Made by a program: the position numbers and the translations under genes. A DNA stretch of 64,000 bases from VRUE01 sp036265675 (GTDB lineage Bacteria > Actinomycetota > Thermoleophilia > Solirubrobacterales > 70-9), in contig DATAOP010000047.1 in assembly GCA_036265675.1 (NCBI GenBank), positions 25,646-89,645 on the forward strand. Reading direction: 5' to 3'. Positions 21,311 through 29,016 of this stretch are shown piece after piece (position 1 is the stretch's first letter; each line of letters begins with the position of its first letter). A model generated the notes under the pieces. That model was not told the origin of the DNA. It saw only the letters and a program-made list of their open reading frames with translations, and did not search any database.

Positions 21311-22108
21311 TCAGTCGATCAGCCGCGCCTCCATCCGGTCGACCGCGACCCGCCACATGACGAGGGCGAAGGCGACGAGCCCGGCGAACCGGACGAGGTC
21401 GATCGGATCGAAGCCGAAGGCGCCGCCGCGGACCAGTTCGACCAGCTGGTGGAGCGGATTGAGCTGGGCGACGACCTGCACTCCCCGGGGGAGTTCGTCG
21501 ATCGGGAAGAAGGCGCCGGAGACGAGGAAGAGCGGGGTCACGAACAGCGCCGTCACGTAGTTGAACTGGTCGATCTTGGCGACGATCGCCGCCATCGCGA
21601 TCCCGAACCCGGCGAACCCGAGCGCGGTTGCGAGGCAGAACAGCGGCACCAGCAGCATCCCCGGCGCGGGATCGAGGCCGAAAAGCATCGTCACCAGCAG
21701 CGGGAAGCAGCCGTAGATGCTGGCGCGCAGGCCGATCCAGAGCATCTCGGCGCTGACCAGCTCTTCGACGTCGACCGGGGCAGCGAGGACCGCTTCGTAG
21801 GTGTTCTGGAAGCGGTGCTTGACGAAGGTCCCGAACATCGCCGGCAGCGCGCTGGAGAAGATCACCGCGGTCGCGACCATCCCGGTGCCGACGTACTGCA
21901 CGTACGGGGTGCCGTTGACTTCGTCGACGAGCGTCGCCGAGAGGCCGAGGCCAAACGCGAGCAGGTAGACGATCGGTTCGAGCAGGCTGGAGAAGGTCGT
22001 GCCCCTCCAGTAGGTCTTGAAGTTCGCCAGCTCGCGGCTCATCACCCCGGCGATCGCAGCCGGTTCGAGCCGCCGCAGCCCGACCGTCTGCGCTCGCTCC
22101 GCGCTCAC
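21311..22108 (-). CDS. ABC-2 type transporter permease
   Basis: 265-residue membrane subunit with six helices, of the ABC-2/NodJ-DrrB type (RGTTFSSLLEPIVYLLAFGLGL near the N terminus, the cytoplasmic EAVLAAPVDVEELVSAEM element, and the signature ending SGAFFPIDELPRGVQVVAQLNPLHQLVELVRG). With the ATPase encoded just upstream it forms an exporter for a drug, lipid or polysaccharide; substrate unknown. GTG start 22108 overlaps the stop of a 23-codon ORF rather than that of the ATPase (see the duplicated junction). Confidence 0.93.
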   Translation of the reverse strand: MSAERAQTVGLRRLEPAAIAGVMSRELANFKTYWRGTTFSSLLEPIVYLLAFGLGLSATLVDEVNGTPYVQYVGTGMVATAVIFSSALPAMFGTFVKHRFQNTYEAVLAAPVDVEELVSAEMLWIGLRASIYGCFPLLVTMLFGLDPAPGMLLVPLFCLATALGFAGFGIAMAAIVAKIDQFNYVTALFVTPLFLVSGAFFPIDELPRGVQVVAQLNPLHQLVELVRGGAFGFDPIDLVRFAGLVAFALVMWRVAVDRMEARLID

Positions 22109-22178
22109 TCAAATACCTCGCGCTTCGCTCGCTGCGCGAGGAGACAGATATGGACGCTTGCTCGCTCCGCGCTCACTC
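22092..22178. repeat. 19-bp direct repeat duplicating an ABC gene stop/start junction
   Basis: GCTCGCTCCGCGCTCACTC occurs at 22092-22110 and again at 22160-22178, 68 bp apart. On the minus strand each copy reads GAGTGAGCGCGGAGCGAGC and contains a GTGA stop/start overlap: copy 2 holds the ATPase stop, copy 1 the permease start. Between them CCTCGCGC-N10-GCGCGAGG (22116-22141) forms a hairpin. Confidence 0.85.
22105..22176 (-). CDS. 23-codon relay ORF between ABC genes
   Basis: GTG 22176 overlaps the ATPase TGA (GTGA). The frame runs 23 codons (begins VSAERASVHICLLAQ, ends KREVFE) to a TGA at 22107-22105, which overlaps the permease GTG 22108. Its first six codons copy the permease N terminus. 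It may simply carry ribosomes across the duplicated junction. I do not claim a functional peptide. Confidence 0.35.
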   Translation of the reverse strand: MSAERASVHICLLAQRAKREVFE

Positions 22179-23063
22179 CGCCTCCTCCCCGGTGAGGAGC
22201 ACGAAGACGTCCTCGAGCGAGGCGGCGCGGCGGACGGCGTTCGAGGGGACGGCGCCGTCGGTGGCCTGCTCGGAGCCGACGATCGCGATCGCCGGGCCGG
22301 CCGGGCGGACCCTGAGGCCTGCCGCCTCGGCGCGTGCCCTGGCCGCGGCGAGCCGCTCCGGCGGGGCGTAGATTTCCGCCGTCTCACGGCCCGCGTGCTC
22401 GGCGATCAGCTCCGCCGGGCGGCCGCGGCTGATGATCATCCCCTTCGTCATCACCGCGACTTCGTCGGCGAGCCTCTCCGCCTCCTCGATGTAGTGGGTC
22501 GACATCAGGATCGTCTTCCCCTGCGTGCGGAGGCTGTCGATCAGAGTCCAGATCTGGGTCCGGATCTGGGGATCGAGACCGACGGTCGGCTCGTCGAGGA
22601 GGATAAGCTTCGGGTCGTGGACGAGGCCCCTGGCAACCAGCAGGCGCCGCCGCATCCCGCCCGAGAGCTCGTCGACCGCGTCGCGCCGCCGGGCGGTGAG
22701 ACGGGCCAGCTCGAGAGCGCGCTCGACCGCGCCGGCGACGTCGGGCACCCGGTAGAGACGCGCGTAGACCGCCAGGTTGTCCTCGACGGTGACGTCGACG
22801 TCGAGGTTGTCGAGCTGCGGGACGACCCCCATTTCGGCCCGCGCCACCTTCGACTCGGCCGGCAGCTCGTGGCCGAGGACCCGGAGGACGCCTTCGTCGG
22901 GAAGGGCCTGGCCGGTCAGCAGCCGCATCGTCGTCGACTTGCCGGCGCCGTTGGGCCCGAGCAGGCCGAGGCAGATGCCCTCCGGCACCTCGAGGTCGAG
23001 GCCGTCGACCGCGGTGATCGGCCCGAACCGCTTCACCACCCCGCGAAGCTCTATTGCCGCCAT
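22173..23063 (-). CDS. ABC transporter ATP-binding protein
   Basis: 296-residue ATPase. Walker A is GLLGPNGAGKST (about residues 34-45), Q-loop PQLDNLD, signature DELSGGMRRRLLVARGLVHDPKLILLDEPT with Walker B, D-loop GLDP, H-loop MSTHYIEEAERL. The C-terminal 80 residues are the extension typical of DrrA/NodI-like ATPases. It drives the ABC-2 permease encoded next. ATG 23063 is 61 bases from the divergent acetolactate decarboxylase gene. Confidence 0.95.
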   Translation of the reverse strand: MAAIELRGVVKRFGPITAVDGLDLEVPEGICLGLLGPNGAGKSTTMRLLTGQALPDEGVLRVLGHELPAESKVARAEMGVVPQLDNLDVDVTVEDNLAVYARLYRVPDVAGAVERALELARLTARRRDAVDELSGGMRRRLLVARGLVHDPKLILLDEPTVGLDPQIRTQIWTLIDSLRTQGKTILMSTHYIEEAERLADEVAVMTKGMIISRGRPAELIAEHAGRETAEIYAPPERLAAARARAEAAGLRVRPAGPAIAIVGSEQATDGAVPSNAVRRAASLEDVFVLLTGEEAE

Positions 23064-23123
23064 TGATCTGATGCTGCCAGGTTGCGCCTCCGAGCCTTCG
23101 GGCGAGCTGGGAGACTGCCCGCC

Positions 23124-23903
23124 GTGCTCGACGAGAAGTGGATCAGGGCTCTCCACGTGGAGACGATGCGTGAGCGCGAACTGCACGAGGAGCACGAGCC
23201 GCACGTCCTCTTCCAGGCCTCGACGATCGCCGCTCTGCTCGATGGCGCCTACGACGGCGACCTCACCTTCGCCGAGCTCGCTGAGCACGGCGACCTCGGG
23301 CTCGGGACGCTGAACGGCCTCGACGGCGAGATGATCGCGATCGACGGACGCTTCTATCGGGCGGCGGTCGACGGCGCGATCGCCGAGGTTGCGCCGGGTG
23401 AGCGGACCCCGTTCGCGGTGGTTACCGAGTTCACGCCGACGATCGAGGCCGCGATCGGAGGGCCGCTCTCCCACGAGGGCCTGCTCGCGGCGATCGATGG
23501 CCTGATCCCGGAGGGGGCGTCGTCGTGCGCAATCCGCCTCGACGGCCGCTTCGAGTCGGTCCGGGCGCGCTCGGTGCCGCGCCAGCATCCTCCGTACCGG
23601 CCGCTGACCGAGGTCGTCGCCGAACAGCGCGTGTTCGAGCTCGACGACGTCAGCGGGACGATGCTCGGGTTCCGTTTCCCGAGCTACGCCGAGGGGATCG
23701 AGGTCAGCGGCTTCCACCTTCACTTCGTCGATGCCGAGCGCCGTCGCGGTGGCCACGTCCTCGACTCGCGGGCCGCCGAGGTGACGGCCCGTCTCGACCC
23801 CTCGAACGACCTCCACATCGAGCTGCCGCCCGAGGTCGACCTCGCCAGCCCCGCGCTCGCCGCCGGCACCCACGCGGCGATCGAGCGGGTCGAGCGCGGC
23901 TGA
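23124..23903 (+). CDS. budA: alpha-acetolactate decarboxylase
   Basis: About 259 residues from GTG 23124 (an upstream in-frame TTG at 23082 is possible). It decarboxylates 2-acetolactate to acetoin. Family marks: FQASTIAALLDGAYDGDLTFAEL, HGDLGLGTLNGLDGEMIAIDGRFY, TPFAVVTEF and the zinc-binding region FPSYAEGIEVSGFHLHFVDAERRRGGHVLDS, where the two His of HLH and the later His are the metal ligands. No acetolactate synthase gene lies beside it, so it may act as an overflow or branched-chain balance enzyme. Confidence 0.93.
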   Translation: MLDEKWIRALHVETMRERELHEEHEPHVLFQASTIAALLDGAYDGDLTFAELAEHGDLGLGTLNGLDGEMIAIDGRFYRAAVDGAIAEVAPGERTPFAVVTEFTPTIEAAIGGPLSHEGLLAAIDGLIPEGASSCAIRLDGRFESVRARSVPRQHPPYRPLTEVVAEQRVFELDDVSGTMLGFRFPSYAEGIEVSGFHLHFVDAERRRGGHVLDSRAAEVTARLDPSNDLHIELPPEVDLASPALAAGTHAAIERVERG

Positions 23904-23906
23904 GCC

Positions 23907-25421
23907 TCAGCAGCGCCTGTAGAGGATCCAGGACTGGTTGCGGCCGACCTCCTCGAAACCTGGCGGGACGGTCGAGGTGAATCGCGTCGTGTCGTTGGGA
24001 TCGAGGATGAAGTTGTGGATCACGAATGGGGATGCCGGTTTCAGAAAGTAGCCGTGCTGCGGCTGGTGCTGCTCGGAGGAGCTGATGATCCGGCTCGGGG
24101 GCACCTTGAGGTCGAAGGCGAGGCGCGGAACCGCGCGGTGGTTCGGGACCGAGATCGGCAGGCAGAGGGGTTCGAATGCGTCCGAGCGGGCCAGGTCATG
24201 GAGGTCGGACTCGATTTCACCCTGGTTGCTGAGGTCGGTGTGGACCTGGTGCAGGAGGTCGTACTGGTTCGGCCCCCAGATGACGAACATCAGAGCGACC
24301 ACGCCGGCGAAGGCCTGCCAGAGCCGCCGCCAGCGATGGCCGGGCTCGAGCAGCCGCCAGCCGAGCAGGCCGACCGCCACGAACACCGCCAGCACCGCTG
24401 CGGCGAGCATCGTGTACCGAGCGATGATCGCGAGGCCGGAGACCGCCAGGACGGCGAAGGCGCCGAGGGCGAGCACCGCGGCCGCGATCCCGACGGCCGA
24501 GCGCCGGCGGAGAAAGACGAAGCCGAGAACGATCCCGCCCGCGGCGCCCACCATTCCCGGCCACTGCAGCACTTCGCCGAGCCGGCGCGGCCCGTAGAGG
24601 ATCAGGTCGACCAGCCCGGTCTGGCGTTCGAGCGTTTCGACGGTGTCACGGGTGCCGGTGAAGGAGTAGGTGGGGCTGCCCGCTGTAATCCAATCGAACA
24701 GCGCCCAAAGGATCGGCCCCGCGAGGGCTAGGGCAAGAAGTCCCATCCCACCGGGAGAGAGAAGGTTGTCCCTCTCCTCTGAGGGCTCGGGCCCCGGTGA
24801 GCTGTCCTTGCCGACCCCATCGTCGTCCTCGCCGACCCCATCGGTTGAGGCCGGCGGGCGGATGTCCAAGAGCAGATATGCGAGGTAGGCGAAGGAGAAG
24901 AGCCAGGCCTCGGGGCGGAGGAGGCCGGCGAGGGCGAGGAGGGCGAGGACCGGCCAGCCGGCGCGCGGCCGCCGGGTCTCGATCACGAGCGTGCCGAGCA
25001 CGAGCGCGATGTAGGGGAGGTCGACGTAGGCGCGCAGCCCGTTGGAGAGGTAGGGCGCCCGGGTGAGGACGATCAACGCCGCGACGGCGCCGATCGGGCG
25101 GTCGAACCAGAGCGAGCCGAGCCGGTAGACGAGGTAGCCGACGAGGCCGAGCGAGACGTAGGCGATCACCATCGTCAGGTCGATCGAGCCGTCGCCGAGC
25201 GGGCTTGTGACGAGCCCGAAAAGCTCCGCCAGCGGGTGCGGCGTCGGAGGCAGGGCGGCGGACATGTCGGGGCTCATCCCTTCCGCCATTTCCCGGCCCC
25301 AGAGCAGGGCGTAGATCGTGTCGTAGTTGGGGAACCCGAACGGGAAGATCAGCAGCAGCAGGGCCGAGACCCCCGCGATCCAGGCGGCCGGCACCAGCTT
25401 CCCTCTCGCCCGGGAATTCAC
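23907..25421 (-). CDS. polytopic membrane glycosyltransferase-like protein (GT-C type)
   Basis: 504-residue membrane protein with about ten helices. The first loop after helix 1 contains FPFGFPNYDTIYALLWGREMAEG; the Asp there sits where GT-C enzymes (GT39/GT83) place the catalytic acid. A cytoplasmic loop around residues 190-225 is low-complexity and acidic (DGVGEDDDGVGKDSSPGPEPSEERD). The C-terminal 100 residues form a soluble outside domain. Such enzymes move sugars from lipid carriers onto envelope targets; donor and acceptor are unknown. It converges on the acetolactate decarboxylase gene and diverges from dnaX. Confidence 0.75.
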   Translation of the reverse strand: MNSRARGKLVPAAWIAGVSALLLLIFPFGFPNYDTIYALLWGREMAEGMSPDMSAALPPTPHPLAELFGLVTSPLGDGSIDLTMVIAYVSLGLVGYLVYRLGSLWFDRPIGAVAALIVLTRAPYLSNGLRAYVDLPYIALVLGTLVIETRRPRAGWPVLALLALAGLLRPEAWLFSFAYLAYLLLDIRPPASTDGVGEDDDGVGKDSSPGPEPSEERDNLLSPGGMGLLALALAGPILWALFDWITAGSPTYSFTGTRDTVETLERQTGLVDLILYGPRRLGEVLQWPGMVGAAGGIVLGFVFLRRRSAVGIAAAVLALGAFAVLAVSGLAIIARYTMLAAAVLAVFVAVGLLGWRLLEPGHRWRRLWQAFAGVVALMFVIWGPNQYDLLHQVHTDLSNQGEIESDLHDLARSDAFEPLCLPISVPNHRAVPRLAFDLKVPPSRIISSSEQHQPQHGYFLKPASPFVIHNFILDPNDTTRFTSTVPPGFEEVGRNQSWILYRRC

Positions 25422-25470
25422 CGGCGCACCGTACAGGGAGCGGTGGAGCCCGCAGATACACTGGGCCGAG

Positions 25471-27213
25471 ATGGCCTCCCCCGGCGATTCGACTTCCCTT
25501 TACCGCCGCCATCGCCCCGGCTCCTTCGACGAGGTGGTCGGGCAGCGGCACGTCGTCCGCACCCTCCGCAACGCGGTCGAGCAGGACAAGGTCCACCACG
25601 CCTACCTGTTCGTCGGCTCGCGCGGGACCGGAAAGACGTCGATGGCGAAGATCCTCGCCCGCTCACTCAACTGCGAGCGCGGCGGGCCGACCGTCAACCC
25701 CTGCGGCGAATGCGAATCGTGCCTGACGATCGCGGCGGGCACCTCGATTGACGTGATCGAGATGGACGCCGCCTCGAACCGCTCGGTCGACGACATCCGC
25801 GACCTCCGCGAGCGGGTCGCCTACGCGCCCGCCGGCGGCCACCACAAGGTCTACATCCTCGACGAGGCCCACATGCTCACGAAGGAGGCCTGGAACGCCT
25901 TCCTGAAGACGCTCGAGGAGCCGCCGCCGAACACCGTCTTCGTCCTCGCCACGACCGAGGCCCACCGGGTGATGCCGACGATCGCCGACCGCTGCCAGCG
26001 CTTCGACTTCCAGCGACCCTCGCTCGAGCAGATCTCCGAGGTGCTCGAGAGGGTCGCCGCCGCCGAGGGGATCGAGATCGAGGAGGGCGCCGTTGCGATG
26101 ATCGCCCGCTCGGCCTCCGGCAGCTTCCGCGAGGCGCTCGGGACCCTCGACCAGCTGGTCGCCTTCGGCGGTGAGAAGATCGGGCTCGACTCGGTGCTCG
26201 AGCTGCTCGGGGCCGCCGACGCCGAGCTCCTGTTCGGCGCCGTCGACGCAGTCGCCGCCGAGGACCCGCGGGGTGTCCTGGTCGAGGTCGAGAAGATGGC
26301 CCGGTCGGGCCGCGACCCGGCGCAGTTCGCCCGTGACCTGCTCGGTCACCTGCGCCATTTGCTCGTGACCCAGACCGTCGGCGAGGTCCCCAACACCTTC
26401 GTCGTCACCGCGACCGACGCCAACCGCCTCGCCGCCCAGTCGGCCGCCGTCGGGCCCGCGACGCTGGTGCGGACGATCGACGAGCTGGCGGCGGCGCTGA
26501 CCGCGGTGCGGGAGGGCGATGACGCCCGGATGGCGGTCGAGATCGCGCTGCTGAAGGCGGCGCGGCCTGACCTCGACCCCGGGGCGGAGGGGCTCCTCCG
26601 CAGGGTCGAGAGGCTTGAACAGAGTCTTCACTCGGATGCGCCCCGGCCCGCGGGTCCTGTCACGGGGGATGACTCCTCGTCCTCGCGGGACGACGCTGCG
26701 GGCGAGGAGTCATCCCCCGCACCACCCGCGGAAGGGACCAAATCCGAGAAAGATGGCTCTGTCCAGGCCGCTCCGGCAACAGCCCAACAGCCCAATGCAC
26801 CGGAGTCGGCGACGGGCGCCCCGCCTGAGGGAGGCGCGAGCGAGGGCGAGGGGCTGTCGCTCGAGGAGATTCAGCGAGTTTGGCCGGCGGTGTTGGATCA
26901 CCTGTTGAAGTCGGCGCCGGCGCTGGCGGCGACCTTCGAGGGCGCGAGGCCGGTGGGACTGGATGACGAGGGCCTGAGGATCGGTTTCCCCGGGAACGCC
27001 ACCTTCAACAAACGCAAGGCGGAGGCGCCAGACAAGCGCGACCAGCTGGTGGAGGCACTCGACTCGGTGACAGGGCAGAGGCTGCAGCTGCACTACATAC
27101 TCCTCGACGGCGGCGATGGGGACGGAGAGGAGAAGCCGCCCGAGGAGGCGGTGGACCATGAGGCGCTGGTTGAGAGGCTGAAGAGCGAGTTCGACGCAGA
27201 GGAGGTCGGTTGA
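25471..27213 (+). CDS. dnaX: DNA polymerase III subunits gamma and tau
   Basis: 580-residue clamp-loader ATPase starting at ATG 25471. Walker A VGSRGTGKTS (about residues 48-57), zinc ligands C68, C78, C81 and C84, Walker B ILDEAH (D131), sensor 1 VLATTEAHR, and domain III to about residue 370. Residues 390-455 are a low-complexity acidic/Ser linker, then a tau-like C-terminal domain (LSLEEIQRVWPAVLDHLLKSAPALAATFEGARP) for polymerase contact. The linker DNA holds a 17-bp perfect inverted repeat. It overlaps ybaB (TGATG), giving the classical dnaX-ybaB-recR order. Confidence 0.97.
   Translation: MASPGDSTSLYRRHRPGSFDEVVGQRHVVRTLRNAVEQDKVHHAYLFVGSRGTGKTSMAKILARSLNCERGGPTVNPCGECESCLTIAAGTSIDVIEMDAASNRSVDDIRDLRERVAYAPAGGHHKVYILDEAHMLTKEAWNAFLKTLEEPPPNTVFVLATTEAHRVMPTIADRCQRFDFQRPSLEQISEVLERVAAAEGIEIEEGAVAMIARSASGSFREALGTLDQLVAFGGEKIGLDSVLELLGAADAELLFGAVDAVAAEDPRGVLVEVEKMARSGRDPAQFARDLLGHLRHLLVTQTVGEVPNTFVVTATDANRLAAQSAAVGPATLVRTIDELAAALTAVREGDDARMAVEIALLKAARPDLDPGAEGLLRRVERLEQSLHSDAPRPAGPVTGDDSSSSRDDAAGEESSPAPPAEGTKSEKDGSVQAAPATAQQPNAPESATGAPPEGGASEGEGLSLEEIQRVWPAVLDHLLKSAPALAATFEGARPVGLDDEGLRIGFPGNATFNKRKAEAPDKRDQLVEALDSVTGQRLQLHYILLDGGDGDGEEKPPEEAVDHEALVERLKSEFDAEEVG
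26663..26719. repeat. 17-bp perfect inverted repeat inside dnaX
   Basis: CGGGGGATGACTCCTCG (26663-26679) and its exact reverse complement CGAGGAGTCATCCCCCG (26703-26719) are separated by 23 bases. They lie in the codons for residues 398-416, the linker between the ATPase part and the tau-like tail. The mRNA would form a very stable hairpin. Confidence 0.9.
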
Positions 27214-27557
27214 TGGCGCGAGGCGGCGGCCCGGGCGGATTCGACGTGAACGCCCTGATGAAACAGGCTCAGCAGATGCAGGAGCAGATGCTCCAGGCCC
27301 AGGAGCAGCTGAAGGACGAGGTCGTCGAGGCCAGCGCCGGCGGCGGCATGGTCAAGGTCAAGATGGGCGGCGACCTCACCCTGCGCGAGATCAAGATCGA
27401 TCCCGAGGCGATCGATCCAGAGGAGTCCGAGAGGCTCGCCGACATGGTCCAGGCCGCCGTCAATGAGGCGCTGCGGGCCGCCCAGGACCTTGCCGGCTCG
27501 AAGATGGGCGGGATCACCGGCGGGCTCGGCGGCGGCATGGGCCTGCCGGGGACTTGA
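27213..27557 (+). CDS. ybaB: YbaB/EbfC-family nucleoid-associated protein
   Basis: 114-residue protein. Pattern of the family: FDVNALMKQAQQMQEQMLQAQEQLKDEVVEASAGGGMVKVKMGGDLTLREIKIDPEAIDPEESERLADMVQAAVNEALRAAQDLAGSKMGGITGGLGG. It forms a tweezer-like dimer that binds DNA. ATG 27213 overlaps the dnaX stop, with GGAGG at 27201. Between dnaX and recR, as in most bacteria. Confidence 0.97.
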   Translation: MARGGGPGGFDVNALMKQAQQMQEQMLQAQEQLKDEVVEASAGGGMVKVKMGGDLTLREIKIDPEAIDPEESERLADMVQAAVNEALRAAQDLAGSKMGGITGGLGGGMGLPGT

Positions 27558-28153
27558 ACGGGGAGGGGCCGGCGCCCCTGTCGCGGCTCGTCGCCGAGCT
27601 CTCGCGGCTGCCGGGGATCGGTCAGCGCACGGCGCAGCGGCTCGCCTTCCACATCCTCCGCGCCCCCGCCGAGGAGTCGACGGCGCTCGCCGCCGCGATC
27701 CGCGAGGTGAAGGAGAAGGTCGGTCTCTGCGAGCGCTGCTTCAACCTCGCCGAGGGCCCGCTGTGCAGGATCTGCGTCGACAGCTCGCGCGACCAGACCG
27801 TGATCTGCGTCGTCGAGGAGCCCGCCGACGTGATCCCGATCGAGCGCACCCACGAGTACCGCGGGCTTTACCACGTCCTCGGCGGCGCCCTCTCGCCGAT
27901 CGACGGCGTCGACGCCGACGACCTGCGGATCGCCGAGCTCGTCAGCCGGGTCGAGGCGGGAGGGGTCGAGGAGGTCCTGGTCGCGACCAACCCGACCACC
28001 ACCGGCGAGGCGACGGCCCTCCACATCGCCGAATTGCTCCGCGGTTCGGCGAGGGTGACGCGGCTCGCCAGCGGCCTCCCGGTCGGGGCCGACCTCGAGC
28101 ACGCCGACGAGGTCACCCTGGGCAAGGCGCTCGCGGGCCGCCGCAACCTCTGA
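27554..28153 (+). CDS. recR: recombination mediator RecR
   Basis: 199-residue protein of RecFOR repair. N-terminal helix-hairpin-helix (LSRLPGIGQRTAQRLAFHIL), zinc finger C-x2-C...C-x2-C (LCERCFNLAEGPLCRIC), Toprim domain with VVEEPADVIPIERTHEYRGLYHVLGGALSPIDGV, and the C-terminal ASGLPVGADLEHADEVTLGKALAGRR. Start is TTG, overlapping the ybaB stop (TTGA), consistent with tight translational coupling. Confidence 0.97.
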   Translation: MNGEGPAPLSRLVAELSRLPGIGQRTAQRLAFHILRAPAEESTALAAAIREVKEKVGLCERCFNLAEGPLCRICVDSSRDQTVICVVEEPADVIPIERTHEYRGLYHVLGGALSPIDGVDADDLRIAELVSRVEAGGVEEVLVATNPTTTGEATALHIAELLRGSARVTRLASGLPVGADLEHADEVTLGKALAGRRNL

Positions 28154-28218
28154 CCGCGGCAGCCGGCTGGACGAACGTCCGTGGACGTCTGTCAACCCAC
28201 TATTAGCTGCCCCGACCC

Positions 28219-28953
28219 TTGCTTGTGTCCGCCGCTTCCGAAACAGTTTCGGATGTGGAGGCCAGGACACCCAGCGGGGGCGGATCTTCGATCCGCCAGG
28301 TGGCGCGCGAGGTCTCCTCGATGCAGGTGCAGCTGCTGGAGAGGCTCGAGCAACAGCTGGCGAGCGGCGACGTCAGTGCGTTTGCGGCCGCGGCGCGCGA
28401 CCTGGCGGAGGCGTTCGGGACCGTGTCCGCTTCCGCGATCGGCGCCGTCGCGGAGGTCGCAGGTGAGCGGGGGCCGGCCACCGAGCCGCCTCCGCAGATG
28501 CGGCATCGGCTCGATCAGCTGCTCGAGATGCACAAACGCTACGGGCACCCGTTCGGAATGCTGGTGATCGACGTCGAGGGGCCGGGGGCGAAAAGCAACG
28601 GGCCCGGCAACGGCCGCGAGACGGTGCTGGCGGTTGTCGCCGCGGCGCTTCGCGACAGCGTCCGGCTCGTCGACGAGTCCTTCCGGATCGAGGACGACGG
28701 CATCTGCGTGCTGGCGCCGAACCAGGACACGGTCGGCGGCGTCCAGATGGCCGAGCGGCTGCTCGCCCTCCTCGACCAGCTCGAGGCCCTCGGCGGCGCC
28801 AGCATCGGGATCTCGGCCGGTGTCGTCGCCTGCCCCGATCACGGCGCCGACGCCGACACCCTGCTGCAGGGGGCCGATGAGGCGATGTGGCGGGCGCGAG
28901 CCGTCGGGCAGCCGGTCGGGGTCGGCGCGCTGCGGGCTGTGCAAGATCGCTGA
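28219..28953 (+). CDS. degenerate GGDEF-like domain protein
   Basis: 244-residue cytoplasmic protein with TTG start. Residues 25-85 are helical (VAREVSSMQVQLLERLEQQLASGDVSAFAAAARDLAEAFG). Residues 95-235 follow the diguanylate cyclase fold: RHRLDQLLEMHKRYGHPFGMLVIDVEG, then LAVVAAALRDSVRLVDESFRIEDDGICVLAPN and the late SIGISAGVVACPDHGADADTLLQGADEAMWRARAVG. The GGDEF signature is replaced by IEDDG, so no c-di-GMP synthesis is expected. It may bind nucleotide or a partner. It stands just upstream of a MerR/B12-type regulator in the same direction. Confidence 0.8.
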   Translation: MLVSAASETVSDVEARTPSGGGSSIRQVAREVSSMQVQLLERLEQQLASGDVSAFAAAARDLAEAFGTVSASAIGAVAEVAGERGPATEPPPQMRHRLDQLLEMHKRYGHPFGMLVIDVEGPGAKSNGPGNGRETVLAVVAAALRDSVRLVDESFRIEDDGICVLAPNQDTVGGVQMAERLLALLDQLEALGGASIGISAGVVACPDHGADADTLLQGADEAMWRARAVGQPVGVGALRAVQDR

Positions 28954-29002
28954 CAGATCCCGAAAATCCGTCCATAACCAGCGTAAACCTGGATTTCCGG
29001 TG

Positions 29003-29013
29003 CGAGAATCTCG
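29003..29013. promoter_or_regulatory. 11-bp palindrome before the MerR/B12-type gene
   Basis: CGAGA-A-TCTCG, a perfect palindrome ending 3 bases before ATG 29017, overlaps the ribosome-binding region. It is a candidate autoregulatory site. Confidence 0.35.
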
Positions 29014-29016
29014 TGC

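Noticed and set aside
26600..26760. Programmed frameshift site for dnaX gamma/tau
   Set aside because: No A-AAA-AAG-like slippery heptamer precedes the hairpin. Only the inverted repeat itself is reported.
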